64,000 bases of DNA from Trissonchulus latispiculum (Eukaryota > Nematoda > Enoplea > Enoplida > Ironidae), in contig JASAND010000707.1 of the NCBI GenBank assembly GCA_030248195.1, forward strand, positions 29,004-93,003, written 5' to 3'. Made by a program: the position numbers and the translations under genes. Shown here one piece after another: positions 33,788 to 46,277 of the stretch (its first letter is position 1; every line of letters starts with the position of its first letter). The notes beneath the pieces were generated by a model. The model did no database searches and was not told the origin of the DNA. It saw only the letters and a program-made list of their open reading frames with translations.

Positions 33788-34483
33788 CAGTGGCGGATCC
33801 AGGGGGGCCCATTGCGATTTGGATCCCCTCCTTTGACATTTCGAGCCCCCCCTAGGAATTTTTTCAGCTGTTTATATGCATCTTTTGAGTGAAAATTATT
33901 TTAATTTTAATTAATAATTTTAATAAATTTCACAAATTTTTAAAAAATTTCGCCTGCGGCGTACTTATACTTCTGTGCTGCTTTATTACGTACGTAGTTC
34001 TGCGACAGAACTTCTGTCTCTTCAAGTGTCTTCTATTTTGTTTCCCTTCCTGTTTTGTCAGTAAACGTTGTAACGTTGGAACAGTAACGTTCCAAAACGT
34101 TGTAAACGTTAATACATAATAGCGTCGCAGGCGAGCAAATTTTTTAAATTCAGTTAGAAAAGCACCGCAGGCCCGAAAAATTTTAAAAATTCAGTTACAA
34201 AAGCGCCGAAGGCGAGAAAAATTTTAAAAATCGGGATAGAAAAGCGCCGCTGGCGAGAAAAATTTTAAAAATCGAGATAGGAAGGCGCCGCAGGCGACAA
34301 AGATTATAAAAATCGAGATAGAAAAGCGCCGCCGCAGGCGCGAAAAATTTTCATAATTTTTAATTTTATGCACTAAAAATAGCTCAATTCTTGCTTTCTC
34401 CCTGAGAATTCTCGGGGGGGGTCGGACAAAAAGGGGGGGTCGGAACCCCCAAAACCCAACCCCCCCCCCTGGGTGCGCCCATG
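33788..34483. mobile_element. putative non-autonomous DNA transposon with imperfect terminal inverted repeats
   Basis: The left end CAGTGGCGGATCCAGGGGGG resembles the hAT-like ends common in invertebrate genomes. The right end is its imperfect complement (CCCCCCCTGGGTGCGCCCATG). The interior holds a tandem array at 34115-34350 and AT-rich DNA, with no transposase frame. A second partial left-end copy is at about 33443. Confidence 0.45.
34115..34350 (+). repeat. tandem repeat, about 43-bp unit, roughly 5-6 copies
   Basis: Each unit contains GCGCCGCAGGCGAGAAAAAT followed by a TTTAAAAATCGAGATAGAAAA-like part. Copies are imperfect; the GC-rich half is best conserved. Confidence 0.75.
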
Positions 34484-34492
34484 GCTTCTGGC

Positions 34493-36077
34493 ACTAAAGT
34501 CTGACCAAAAAATCTTGGAACCGAACAGTCAGCACCAGTCCTGAGTTATCCTTTGAAGGTAGTCTATATAAAGTATATATTTTTAGAATCCTCAGGAGGA
34601 GGAGATTCCGATAAACCCATCATATCCGGTCTATATCCGGTTACCGGATACTAAATCGATAAAAATGCTTCAGATTCGGAAGAAAAATGCTAATTAATTC
34701 ATACTCTAGTATATTAGTCCTTGGCTCAAAACATTTCCGAAAATCGGGGCACATCCGGTCCATGTCCGGTAACCGGATGCACAGGTCACAAAAACTGTAC
34801 AGCAAGATGGGTAGGTCGTACAGTTTCGCTGATTGGATTTTTGGATTCCTCGGGTCGAAATTAGTCTGTATCCAAAATTTTGTCCGGTTTGGACCAAAAT
34901 TGCGTGATATATGGTCGTATCCGGTTCGCAAAAAACCGGAAAAAACCGTTTTTCCGGCCTGGTGCTCGGAATCGCGGATTAAAAATGTTCCCTTTTGGCA
35001 CAATGAATGCTTGGGAGGCTACTTTCATTTTACCGGTGTCAAAGCAATCGAATATCCGGTCCATTTCCGGTTCTGAGCTTTGAAGTTTGAGATTTCATGG
35101 GCTATTATCTCAGTATCCGGTTGGCCCGGAAGTCAAATTATTGCATTAAAATTATATTTAGTCTATCCCTAACCAACACCAACCTCAAATTACTTCATAT
35201 CTGCTGTAAATTTTGAATGGCAGCGTTTTAAAAATGGTTCAAAAATAGGTTATATTGCATGCGACAACGCTAAGCGTATGGGATCAAATCTCATGTCCTG
35301 TTTAACAATTAGACAAAACAAACAAAAATCACCCATTTTTAAAACGCTGCCATTCAAAATTTACAGCAGATATGAAGTAATTTGAGGTTGGTGTAGGTTA
35401 GGGATAGACCAAATATAATTTTAATGCAATAATTTGACTTCCGGACCAACCGGATACTGAGATAATAGCCCATGAAATCTCAAACTTCAAAGCTCAGAAC
35501 CGGAAATGGACCGGATATTCGATTGCTTTGACACCGGTAAAATGAAAGTAGCCTCCCAAGCATTCATTGTGCCAAAAGGGAACATTTTTAATCCGCGATT
35601 CCGAGCACCAGGCCGGAAAAACGGGTTTTTCCGGTTTTTTGCGAACCGGATACGACCATAGATCACGCAATTTTGGTCCAAACCGGACAAAATTTTGGAT
35701 ACAGACTAATTTCGACCCGAGGAATCCAAAAATCCAATCAGCGAAACTGTACGACCTACCCATCTTGCTGTACAGTTTTTGTGACCTGTGCATCCGGTTA
35801 CCGGACATGGACCGGATGTGACCCGATTTTCGGAAATGTTTTGAGCCAAGGACTACTATACTAGAGTATGAATTAATTAGCATTTTTCTTCCGAATCTGA
35901 AGCGTTTTTATCGATTTAGTATCCGGTAACCGGATATAGACCGGATATGATGGGTTTATCGGAATCTCCTCCTCCTGAGGATTCTAAAAATATATACTTT
36001 ATATAGACTACCTTCAAAGGATAACTCAGGACTGGTGCTGACTGTTCGGTTCCAAGATTTTTTGGTCAGACTTTAGT
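34493..36077. repeat. 1.6-kb near-perfect palindromic (foldback) element
   Basis: Arms 34493-35237 and 35335-36077 (about 745 bp each) are nearly perfect complements around a ~97-bp unpaired centre. The ends read ACTAAAGTCTGACC and complement. Mirror-image frames of 129 codons at 34687-35076 and 35494-35883 encode almost the same peptide and differ at a few residues. They look like by-products of the palindrome, not genes. Many CCGGAT/ATCCGG words are present. The family is shared with 13346-15162. Confidence 0.85.
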
Positions 36078-36090
36078 TTTAGTATCCTCC

Positions 36091-36868
36091 TAAAATATAG
36101 AGGTGGGGAAAAAACCACCCTCCCCCGTTTGGGCGATGGGGATGAGCTAGGAGGCTCAAATTTTGCTTGCAAGTTGGCATGGCCCATGCCACCTACCACA
36201 CAAAATTTGAGCTAATCTGGTTGGGACTTGTGGCTATTACCATGCCAAAACTTTTCCGGCTACGGCTTTTTGTTAGCCGCCTAGGTGGGTGATTTTTTTG
36301 TGAATTTTCGAGGTGATTGTTTTTTGTGAACATTGCTATATAAGTTTCCTTCATTTGCAGTATTGTTTGCATCCGGGTGTGCTGCAGAGTGCTGCTGGAG
36401 TACAGCACGGCCCATAACTAGGTACAGATAAGTTGCAATCGCCTGAAATTTTGAATACAAGTACAACTAACAGAGCATTAGAAATTGGATTTTTCTGGTG
36501 CGCCCAGCTTATTGCCGGTATATATCCGTTTTGCTGTAGAATGCACCTATTTTGCTGAGCTGGCTCCACTTGACCGTCTGAGGGAACTGGTCGATCAGCG
36601 ATCATAAAATCGCTAATATGAGTTACCCTGACCGAATATTGGGGTTGGTTTTTCCCATCGGTTGGTTTTTTCCCTCCATTTTTTACCCCGGCTAATTAAC
36701 CGTTAATCACTAATTAACGACAGGACCAAGAGAGGCGATTTACATACCAAAATGACAGTCTAGACAGGGCTTGATAAGAAACTAATTTATAGCCGGATTA
36801 CTCCACTGGGCAGTTCTGTAGAGTCCAAAAAGTGACTACCTTGTTTTTCCCCGACCTCTATAGGCCTA
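36091..36868. repeat. possible MITE or degraded DNA transposon
   Basis: The left boundary ATATAGAGGTGGGGAAAAA (36093) and the right boundary TTTTTCCCCGACCTCTATA (36844-36862) form imperfect inverted repeats. The interior is AT-rich, with short inverted frames and no transposase. Evidence is limited to the ends. Confidence 0.4.
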
Positions 36869-37645
36869 GAAAATTGACAAATTTATGCCAAAATTAGCCC
36901 AAAATTCGGGTCTGGGTAAAATACGGCCCCGGCGCACCTGGGTACACACGCTTTGCTCACATTAGTATACAAATGCCAAATGATGTAAAGGTCATACAAA
37001 GGCTCACAAAAGAAAATTTACTTTTGAACTTTAGCCCTTTCTTTGCATTAATTAATGCCTTCTAAAATCTTTTGCACAGAAATTGCAAAATATATAACTC
37101 TCGCTCATATTACAATCGGCCGGATTTTATTTGGGCCGGGGCCGGATGTTACCCGGGGCCGGGGCCGGAGCCGGATTTCACCCGGTGGTGGGGCCGGGGC
37201 CGGATTTTACCCAGATCCCAAAATTCTAGTTTATAATTGCCTATATTATCCTTTAAATGCTATTTTTAAACGACTAGCTGTTTTTAGCTGATTTCTCGAC
37301 ATTTTGTCGAATTTTTTAAAAAAATTTAATCGAGAATTCAAAATCAAAAGGATCGAGAGGCAAAAAATCTGGGGGGGGGGAGCGAAGGGAGGGGACCCGC
37401 CAAAATTGCCATAAAGGAAAGCTTTTGCGTCAAAACGTCACGGGGGTAGCGAAATCTGAAAATCTGGAGGGACGCCAATGTTTGGCGTTTTTGTGGGGGG
37501 GGGCGCCCCCACCTCAACTTACACACCATGTTTTTAGTACCAATCTAGTATCCGATGGATCGATCGATCAGCAGAAACGATCGATCAAGAAATTTTTCGA
37601 AAAAGCAAAAAGTCGCCTCGGGTAATTCTGGGGTGCTGTTACCGT
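36869..37645. repeat. low-complexity spacer including a GGGGCCGGA-rich tandem stretch
   Basis: At 37117-37210 units of GGGGCCGGA/GGCCGGATTTTACCC repeat about six times. At 37365-37515 G runs flank a block around GCGAAATCTGAAAATCTGGAGGG, complementary in theme to the G/C-run repeat at 32540. No gene is visible. Confidence 0.5.
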
Positions 37646-38214
37646 TGTGGAATATTTTCTTGATTTCATTCAAAATTATGCAAAGGTGTGTGCTAACTTT
37701 ATGCAAATCAATCTAAATTACTCTGCTGTGTACGGTCCAAGGTCATACATAGCTAATTCCTTTTCTCTTCAATTTTGAGCGCAAATTCATTCAGTCTGGA
37801 TTCAAACTTTGTACAAACCGGTGGTTTGGGCGGATACGCTATTTTCTCTTACTGCGTCAGTCACCTGGGATTTTTGGGTTGGGGGTTATCACCCCTCTTG
37901 GTTACCTGGTCAAGATTTGTTTATGACTTGTTATCAAACTTTATAAATTTTATTCGGTGCTTGCCTACTTTGTTTACATTGTGTTGTTTGTGAAAGTTTA
38001 TTTCGAATTATGAAAATGTTAACTTGTAGTTGAAATCGTTGGAATTTTGTATTTTCTTTTGTGTAAAGTAAATCCGTGTAAATTAGGGCTGTGTCGTCTA
38101 TTCTTGATAGGTTAGCGATTAAGTGGGGAATTATCAGACATATTACACACTCTTACTCGAACCTTTAATCTTTACTGAAATCAAATCATTTATTCAGAAT
38201 TTCATAATTCGACA
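37646..38214 (+). repeat. internal 5' LTR-like block (second element, B)
   Basis: This 569-bp block starts TGTGGAATATTTTC, like the other LTRs here (TGTGAAATATTC, TGTGGAATATCAG), and ends ATTCGACA. It is followed at 38218 by a PBS and at 38243 by a gag ATG. No second copy was found in the window, so element B lacks a 3' LTR or shares the giant element's 3' end. Confidence 0.6.
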
Positions 38215-38217
38215 AAC

Positions 38218-38230
38218 TGGCGACCGTAAC
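38218..38230 (+). promoter_or_regulatory. second primer binding site (element B)
   Basis: TGGCGACCGTAAC sits three bases after the presumed LTR end, the same core and spacing as the PBS at 22271. It lies 13 bases before the gag start codon ATG 38243. Confidence 0.7.
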
Positions 38231-38242
38231 TTCTGAGTAAAT

Positions 38243-41200
38243 ATGTCTGATTCTTCCCCCCGACTTACTCGCTACCTCAAAAAATTACGCGACGGCACTG
38301 CCCGACGTTTTTCTGAATTACCCACCGGGCAAGGACCTGAAATTTCTGATAATTTTTTGAATCAGCAATTTTCTCAAAAACGCCGGTCTACAAACTTGGG
38401 GGAAACTGACTTGGGGGGTTCCAATCCCCCCCAAAATTCTGGGGATGCTGGGGTATCTGCACGATTGTCAGTAGGGGAGGTGGGGGGACAGAGTCTCCCC
38501 CAAAATTTTCAAAATTTTTCCCTAAATTCCCAGAATCCCCCCCAGAATCCAAACGATCTCCCCCAAAATTTTTCTCCCCTCCCCCAAACTTTTGGGGCTG
38601 TTGGCTGGTTGGATAATGTTTTGGGTGAGCCTAGGTGTACCTCAGTGGACCTGTTGGGGGGATCAAATCCCCCCAAAATTTGCAAAATCTCCCCCAAAAT
38701 TCTCAGAACCTCCCCCAAAACCCCATAAATTCCCCCCAAAATTTTCAGAACCCCCCTCAAAATTCTCAGACTCTCCCCCAAAATTCATCAAATTCTCCCC
38801 AGAATTTTTCGAATAATCCACCCCATTTTAGTTTGCAGACTCCTCAATCTGCACCTCCCCAAGTTATAATTTCGTCGCCACCCCCAAATTCTGAGTTTGA
38901 TCAAGTACAGGGGGAACTTCCCCAACCCCAAAATCAGGATTTCTCTCAATCAGAAAATCTGGAAAATCCACCCCCCCCCCCAAAAATTCAATTCCCTCAC
39001 CTATAATTTTTCGGGGGGGTGTCCGCCCTCCTACCCCCCCTCGCACCAGACGTAATTTTACTGCTGGAGAAATTTTCCCCACAGGGAAAACCTCCAGCAG
39101 TAATCTTAATTTTTCTGGTGCTCTGCAAAATACTTGGGGGGGACCCACTGAGCTACACCTGTCAAACTTGCGCTCCTCCCAATCTACAAGGGCCGTCCCT
39201 CCCCAAAATTTGGAGCAGAATTGTACACAGAGCCAGCGGGAGACCCGGGTAAAAACGCTTGGGTGGCCAGTTTCTGCACCCTCACAAATCACTCCCCAGC
39301 CTGTGGAAAAACCCACCACCCCCCAACATTCAGAAAATTCAAATTTTCAACGTGATTTTGACAATTTTATCTCTCCCCGGTTTGGCTGCCAAGGCAGCCA
39401 AAGAAGTAGTTTCTGCTTTGTTGGGCTCGGGGGAAGCCCCCCCTAAACCATCGGCACCCCCCGAAAATACGTATTCTCAGCCAAGAATACCGCAAAATTC
39501 TACTAATATTCGAAATGGTGTGGGCTTTTCTTCTGAACAGGCAGGTGGGGGGACGCCCCCCCCAAAACCATGGGCTTTTTCAATCTGCCCAAATTCAGGC
39601 TACGGGTGGCCAAACCCCCCTTAATTCGGGTGACTCCGAAGCAGGATCTGTGTATGATTCTGCCTACAGTCAAAATTCTGTGGTCATGCTCCGCAATGGT
39701 GGGGACCCCATACCCCCCCCTTTCTACGTATTTACCCCAGCCCGTCTATTCTGGGGAAAATTTTCAAAATTTTCAAAATTTTCAAAATTTTCAAAATTCT
39801 CAAAATTCTCAAAATGCGTATGTAAACGGGTCAACAACTCAATTGTCCCGGCCTTCACACATGGGTGGGATCACCTTTCCCCGTGACCAGTACGGAAATT
39901 TGCTACCAAATCAACAGACGGTCCCTTCCTATGCCCAAATTCAGAAAACCCCAATTTGTAAAGGGGGCCCCTCTGCCCCACCGCTGTATCATACTCAGCC
40001 TCCCCTGTCTCCACCTTTACAAGTTCCCCCTCCCGCTTCTCAAAATCCACCCTTGGCCTCCCCAGGAAAAGTGGCCAACCAACCCCAACCTCACAATATC
40101 CTGAGGGCCAATATTTTATACGTACTCCAGCAAATTTTAATTACGACCAATTGGAGCAACAAGTTTTTGAAAATCCAGTAATTCGTGAACTGGATAATAA
40201 TTATTTGTGGGAAGGGCCGCATCAAAATTTGCCCCCATTACAAGTCCCTCCACTTTTACCACAGCAGGTCCCTAATAACCCCTACTATATGACGGAGATG
40301 GTGGCCTCACATGCTTGTGCGGCTGACTATGTCTCAGAAAATCGCCTTGCAGGGCCGGCTGAAGTTCCGCGGCAGCAAAAGCAGCGCACACCCGCGCTTT
40401 CCCCGAGGGAAGGTAAAGGTGTAGCGTTGGCTCCTACTGGGGACGCCCCTTCTTCGGGAGGTTCGCCCTCAGTACAGCAAGATTTTGTCGCGGGCCCTCC
40501 TTCGGCGCCTGCCCAGCCGTATCAGGCTTGTGAACAGTCACCACCTCCCCCTCCCCCTTTTCAACAAAATTCAAATTCACCTCCTCCCTCACAATTTTCT
40601 GGGTCACCTTCATCTGTGGATACCCATACAAATTATTCAGTCAATAATGTGGGTAAAAAACCGGGAATCCCAAAAAGTCCTCGACACCCTACCCCAAACA
40701 CAATGGAAGCTACTGACATTTCAGTTCCAAAATTTGATACGGGTCTTTTTCGTTACTATCTAGAAGTTTTGCGGGATGTCCCTCGCTATGACCCAAAATA
40801 CGCATATTTTGAAGACTGGTTACCCCAATTCGAGTCGGCAGTGGCAGTTCATGCAGTCCCTCAGGACCAGTGGGGACGCCTCCTCTGGAATAAATTAACG
40901 GGAAAAGCCCAAATTTTTGCTTCTCGTTGTGGCCCACAGGTCGTTGAGTCCTATTCAGGATTTTTAGAACTGATCAAATCGCAATTTCCAAAACCATAAC
41001 TCTCGCAGCGGGAGCGACTCTCGGCATTTGCACACCGAAAGCAATTTCACAACGAGTCCGTTCAACACTATATCTCAGAATTGCAGGCTATGGCCCTCGA
41101 ACTGTGGGATACGCAGGAGGAGCGTGAACAAGAATGTGTTCAACAACTTTTTGCGGGGGTGCACGATAAATTTGCTTCAGCTTTGGCTTCTCTTTTTCTC

Positions 41201-43213
41201 CATGAGCGACCCACTATGCAAGAGGTCCGTCGGGTCATTGATCGTTTAGAGTCTCGGGAGGCCCGTCCGCCGGAGGGAGACACTCTCTCCTATGACCTGC
41301 CAATTTATTACGTTGAAGATGGGGGTACCGACAAGAAAAACCAGTCCTCAAAAAATTCAGACAAACCCTCACAGTCTAATCTTGAGGTTGCAGCCTCCCG
41401 TTTGGGTTTTCGTGAAATGAAGGACTGGTTCGAACAGCACCTCCAGGAAGCCCTGAATAAGTGGGAGGTAGAAAAACAGAAAAAGCTCCCGTGTAAATAC
41501 TGTAAAAAAAAGCGGTCACGCACCGGAAAATTGTTGGGAACGATACCCCTCAAAGGCCCCCCCAAATTATAAAAACCGTCCCCCACCTGAGAGGGTTGAT
41601 CATGTGGCCCACCCATCAAATAATTACCCCGTTCAATATCTTGGATTACCGGTATACCAGCAGCAATATCCCCCCATAAATTATGCCCCGGTTCCTCTTT
41701 TGTCACAGTACACCCCCCTACCTACCAACCCGCCCCCAGTTCAATTTTCTGCTTCTGCCCCGGTCCTTCCACACCCATCAAACTTGGGAAATCAGGTTGG
41801 CTATATGGGAGGACAAAATTCTCAACCAAGGCTAATTTCAGCTCCGACTACTACAACCCCGGCCCCATACCAACGTACAGTACACATCCAAAATGCAGGT
41901 GTTCCGGAATTGTCTCAAAATTTTGTACGAGCCTCGGATTCGGAAGTTTCAGCTCCTGCTGCACGTTCTTCTCCTAGGAGGGCGGTTCCGGCTTCACATG
42001 GAGTTACTGCCGAGCAAGTTCATCAAATTCTGACTCAATTTCAAGTGGTTTCTGATTTGGCTGGTGGCGAGGCTTCAAAAGGGGGGTGGTCCCTACCGTA
42101 CTTGGCTCCGAGCCGCCTGAGTCAGTTGCCTCATCAAATTCTCCACAAATTGATTTAACTATGATGGAGGCCCAATTGTCAAATGTTTTTTCAAAAGTGG
42201 TTCATAATTTTACTACCTTGTGGGCTATACAAAGGGATACTTTTGATTTTATGCAAGAATATTATCACGTTCCTTTAAATCAAATGCAGGAAATGGCAAC
42301 TTTACTAAAGTGTCTATGTCCAAATCAGTCAGAATACGACTCTATTTCATTTGTCGAAAAACAATCACCTCCCTCTTGGACCGCGGGGTTTTCTCCCATT
42401 TTCGGGGGTGCGACTGCCCCTTGCTGCCACCGGCCCGAACATGTTTCTGTTGGGACAGAAACTGAGGAACCTGTCAGTCCAATGGCACCGCAGGAGCTTG
42501 AAAAACCCCAACTAGAAGATCTTACATCAGATGCAGTAACGCCGGGAGGGCCCACCGAAATTGAATCCGAGCCAGTACCGGTAGCAGCAGATAGTATCCC
42601 AGCCATAGTCGTCACCTCCGGGGGGACCAAAATTTTGACTATTATTGATTCCGGAGCAGCAATATCCATTGTCAGTCCCCGGACAGTTAAGAGAATATTG
42701 AAGGGGGGCGCCAATGTTCGATTTCAGAAAAAGGATCCCATCACCGCAGTGGCATCTAACGACACGCCGTTAAACATTGCTGCCAAAGTTTTTATAATTT
42801 TCACGGTGGGGCGTAAAGAATATGGGTGGTTTTTTCATATGGTTCCTAACTTTTCTCGTGATATTTTAATAGGAACTGATTTCATGAAACGTTTTCACTG
42901 GGACTTGTTATTTTCTACTAATGAAGTAAACATGCAAGGAATACACCACCCATTATTGTCATCAGACGAAGTTCGGTCAGAATTTATAGCAAATTGGTGT
43001 GCCGACGCGCCTGCGGTGATGTATACAAATGTGGGGATACTTCCATCCTTAGGGGTTCGGCCCCCACCCTCCTTGCTGTCCGGGGTCCGACAAGAAGGCC
43101 TGCATCTTGAAATTTCAAAAGAGGGGGTAGACACCCCTCCAGTAACCCCAACAACTCCTAATCATTTAGTCCAACCCTCCCTGTCCCAAGTTAATTTTCG
43201 AAAGAGGGGGTAA
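38243..43213 (+). pseudogene. second Gag-protease (element B), broken into several frames, no pol
   Basis: The coding sequence starts at ATG 38243 (MSDSSPRLTRYLKK) and continues through overlapping frames to 43213: 38243-38728, 38635-39006, 39259-39624, 39570-40181, 40151-40999, 41081-41572, 41604-42158 and 42086-43213. The first third is extremely rich in CCCCCAAAATT units (Pro/Gln/Asn). The capsid-like region (about 40730-41270) parallels the giant element's, e.g. LLWNKLTGKAQIFASRCGP against LLFNKLTGKALIYASRCGP. Zinc-knuckle remnants (CKYCKKKRS) are at about 41490, and the protease reads LTIIDSGAAISIVS at about 42640. Frame changes cluster at C runs, and a TAA sits at 40997. No reverse transcriptase follows, so this is a pol-less relative, defective or non-autonomous. 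Confidence 0.82.
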
Positions 43214-45728
43214 ACCCCGACGATTAGTATGTCGTTTGTTTGGCCCGATTAATTTATTGAAAGTCCTTATTCAAAATATTTTTTGAAAGAAATACTTTAA
43301 GGCGTTTCTTTTTTACTTTTCGTTTGATTCAAATTTATAGGATTTATTTTTCAATTTGATTTAAATAATCTTCTTTAAAAATTCTAAAATGTAGTCTCTC
43401 GTACTTATGTACGTACACATATCTCCGGTATTTCTATATTTTGTATGTTATATGCCTAGTACTATTGCCTCTTATTAGTTTTAGGTTTATAGGTTTCACT
43501 ACACATTTTAAACCGGCACTTTATATTTTCAACTTCACACTTTCACTGTAGACGTTTTATACTCATTTCATGCACAGCTGCCGGGTCGCAGTTTCACATC
43601 TTACGTGCAAAAATTTCACTTTTGATTTAATTTCAGGTACAAGTTTCCTCCCACATTGATCCAGTTGTTTCCAACGGATTATGGTTGGCAGTCTTCGGGG
43701 TCAGGAAGTTCATGGAAAATCACCAGGATCTACATAAGTTTTTCAAATATTGTTGGTAAGAATCTTTGAATTGTTTCTATGCTTGGTCGGGGCGCTGCGG
43801 GTTGGCTGCAGACGGCCCAGGTGTTTTTTGTACCGGGCATACGTAAAATTTGATTATTCTACTGTTGTACACTACCTTTTATTTTGTGAGTAGTGCAAAC
43901 AAATTTTCAATTTTTTTTTCTAAAAAGGGTTTGCTTTCAAAAATTTACTCCAATCAAAATTAAAGGGGAGATTTTGCATGGTAGTTGAACAGCTGAACGC
44001 TGTGGGGGCCCACTTAGATGTTTATTGTTAGCAATTCCTTGTTCTCCAAAAAGTTTTAAAATTTTGTGCCGAGGTCGGCACAGTCGAAAATGAAACTGGA
44101 CTGGGGGTGGTTATAACCTCGTGTGCAGGAAACCCTATCCATGCCATTTTTAAAAATTGTAATAAAAACAATTTTAGTCCAGTAAATCTTGACCTAGGCC
44201 GTTTTTTCACTTTTACCTGGCATTCTATACACCTGGTTCTTACTGTGCCGACCTCGGCACAAACTCAATGTTCACTCCGTCCACCGGTCTGTCAGGCACG
44301 TGCTGTGATTAGGCATGTTGTGTTCACACGTACACCTATTAACGCTGCATTAATTATCCTCTAGTTTTAACCTATAATTATATTAATTTTGTGACTAATT
44401 ATTTTTGTTTTATGTTTTAGGTTCCTACCCTCTTGGGTTCTTGGTACCGGTCCCTTGATTTGTGGTATATGCTTTCTGTTTTTGTATTGCTTGAACGGTG
44501 GGGGTTGAAAATTTTCTGTTCGGTTATCTAAAACTTTCGCTAATCTGAAAAAATCTTTTTGCTTGCCTCGGAAAAACTTCCTTTCTTTTCTTCCTCATGT
44601 CGTTCTATACATTTTGGATAAAAATTAAATTTCTTGAAAAGCTCATTTTATTAAAAGCGTACTTGCATGTTTACGTTTTTCACTTTTTATTTCTTTGTAG
44701 CACACTTAACAGCTTGCATAAATATTTCTTGAACAAATTTCATTGCAACTTTTTCTGATTAAATTTTCCTCGTCTTTGATTTCATGGATCAAAATAATTG
44801 TCTTTCTCTATTGGATGCAAAATTCAAGCTTGATTCTTCTCATTTAGTTGAACTACAATTTTAAATAACTCTTAGAACCAAATATATCTATTTGAATTTA
44901 TTTTTCATTGTATGGGCGTCTTATATTTTGTATTTTATCATATTAATTTTTTAACCGTATAGGCAATAGTACTGGGGTATTCTTAACACCGTGCCGTACC
45001 TAGGCGGGTCCGTGGCTGCTCGTCGCCTGCGCTTTCCCCACAGGGAGGGTAACGGCGGGCGGTCAGCCCCGGACCGGCAGTTTTGACTCTTGAGAATTAT
45101 TTTCCGCTTTCTCTGATTTGGCGTCTCCTACGGTGCCTGCGTTTTCCCCATAGGGAAGATAACGGTTCCGTCGGTCTCTGCCTACACTCTCTAAATTAAT
45201 CGGGCCTCATATATATGTATTGCGGGCTTTTGCCCAAGTATTTTTGTTTGTTACTGTTAGGCATTGTGCCCATATGCTTATTCACATATATACATGCCGT
45301 ATATTATCCTATTTTTGTTTGCTTGTTCAGTTATATACTTATCGTCCCCTTCCCTCCCCCCTGTCCCTCTTGACGGCGAGTGTTCCCCTGTTATACTATT
45401 TGTTTGATTGTTACTGTATTTCCCCATATGTGATACGGGTTGGCCCCTACGATTACATCTGGTTTGGATGGGCCTGGTTCGGTGTCCGGAAGGCTGGCGG
45501 CGTTGGTCCTGGTTGAGCGGGCGCTTGATGCCGAGGGGCATCCGCCCAGTGGTCCGGAGGTCTCGGTCCGGTGATATGGTATGGGATTTTTCTCGAGGTG
45601 CGTAGAACTGGAAATCTCTCCCGCAGCCTGGAGAACGGGAGGTCCAAGAGATAGCATGAACAATTGAGACCTTCATTTGTCTGCGCTTTTGAATCGTGAT
45701 TTTTTTTCATAATTTTCTGAGATCTTTG
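43214..45728 (+). other. spacer between second gag and extra-ORF cassette
   Basis: Mostly AT-rich and noncoding. Visible structure: a 16-bp self-complementary motif GTGCCGAGGTCGGCAC (44069) repeated in inverse at 44247; splice-acceptor-like sites at about 43636 (TTAATTTCAG) and 44421 (TTATGTTTTAG); a repeated block CCTGCGYTTTCCCCAYAGGG at 45028 and 45137; and the motif AGGCAATAGTACTGGGGT at 44963, echoed at 50918 (AGGCAATAGTTCTGGGGT). No gene is supported. Confidence 0.5.
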
Positions 45729-45741
45729 GTTTTCTTGCAGT
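45729..45741 (+). promoter_or_regulatory. splice-acceptor-like site immediately before the extra-ORF cassette
   Basis: TTGGTTTTCTTGCAG, ending at 45740, is a strong pyrimidine-rich 3' splice site consensus. The ATG of the first cassette ORF starts two bases later (45742). This suggests the cassette is expressed from a spliced subgenomic RNA, as retroviral env is; that is inference. Confidence 0.55.
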
Positions 45742-46212
45742 ATGAGTGAACCCAAACGCCGTCGAAAATCTCCAAATCCGCAGAGTTCAGGACCTCTTTT
45801 GGGGGGTGTTTCCTGGGATCGTGGTCCCTCCACTTCAAGTTCGACGCCAGCCCAGGAGGCTCAGGCAGCTGAGCCTGTTGCTCCTAGTGCAGAGGGTACG
45901 CCCTCGGGGGCTTCGGCGTCTAGTTCTGTGCAGATAATTTCTAGTTCTCGTTCGTCGAAGAAATCCAAAAAGCAGGAAACGCAGACCAAAACTCCGACGT
46001 ACCCTCCGTATCCTCTGAAACAGTTGCAGATTCGACTGGATACGTATAGGGTTTATACACCGCTTTTTCAAGATGAGGCCTCACGGCAAAAGTTACAGCA
46101 GTATCAGACTATGTTGGAAAATTTTTGTCATCCAAATCAGCGTTTTCCTGAGGCCATTGTGATTATTTCTACTATGAACGATCTGTATGCGTGGGTTCCA
46201 GAAATTTTTTGA
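45742..46212 (+). CDS. cassette ORF 1, Ser/Pro-rich basic protein of unknown function
   Basis: 156 codons from ATG 45742. A basic N-terminus (MSEPKRRRKSPN) could be a nuclear localisation signal. A Ser/Ala/Pro-rich low-complexity region (about 25-75) is followed by a Lys-rich patch (SSKKSKKQ) and a more ordered C-terminus (PLKQLQIRLDTYRVYTPLF to AWVPEIF) with possible helices. I recognise no family. It is the first of three closely packed ORFs, followed by a 65-base gap. GC content is clearly higher than in the flanking spacers, as for the rest of the cassette, which supports coding. Confidence 0.6.
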   Translation: MSEPKRRRKSPNPQSSGPLLGGVSWDRGPSTSSSTPAQEAQAAEPVAPSAEGTPSGASASSSVQIISSSRSSKKSKKQETQTKTPTYPPYPLKQLQIRLDTYRVYTPLFQDEASRQKLQQYQTMLENFCHPNQRFPEAIVIISTMNDLYAWVPEIF

Positions 46213-46277
46213 CATGGCAGTTTCTTCCGGTTTTTGCGCTTTGTCTTTTCAGAAAACTTACAGAAATTTTATGCATC

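Noticed and set aside
34115..34350. Possible CRISPR-like array (spaced GC-rich repeats)
   Set aside because: Units are contiguous imperfect tandem repeats without unique spacers, in a eukaryotic transposable element.
34687..35883. Two 129-codon frames encoding nearly identical peptides
   Set aside because: They are the two arms of one palindrome, so the duplication is structural. The peptide lacks a known domain and the complementary strand is equally open.
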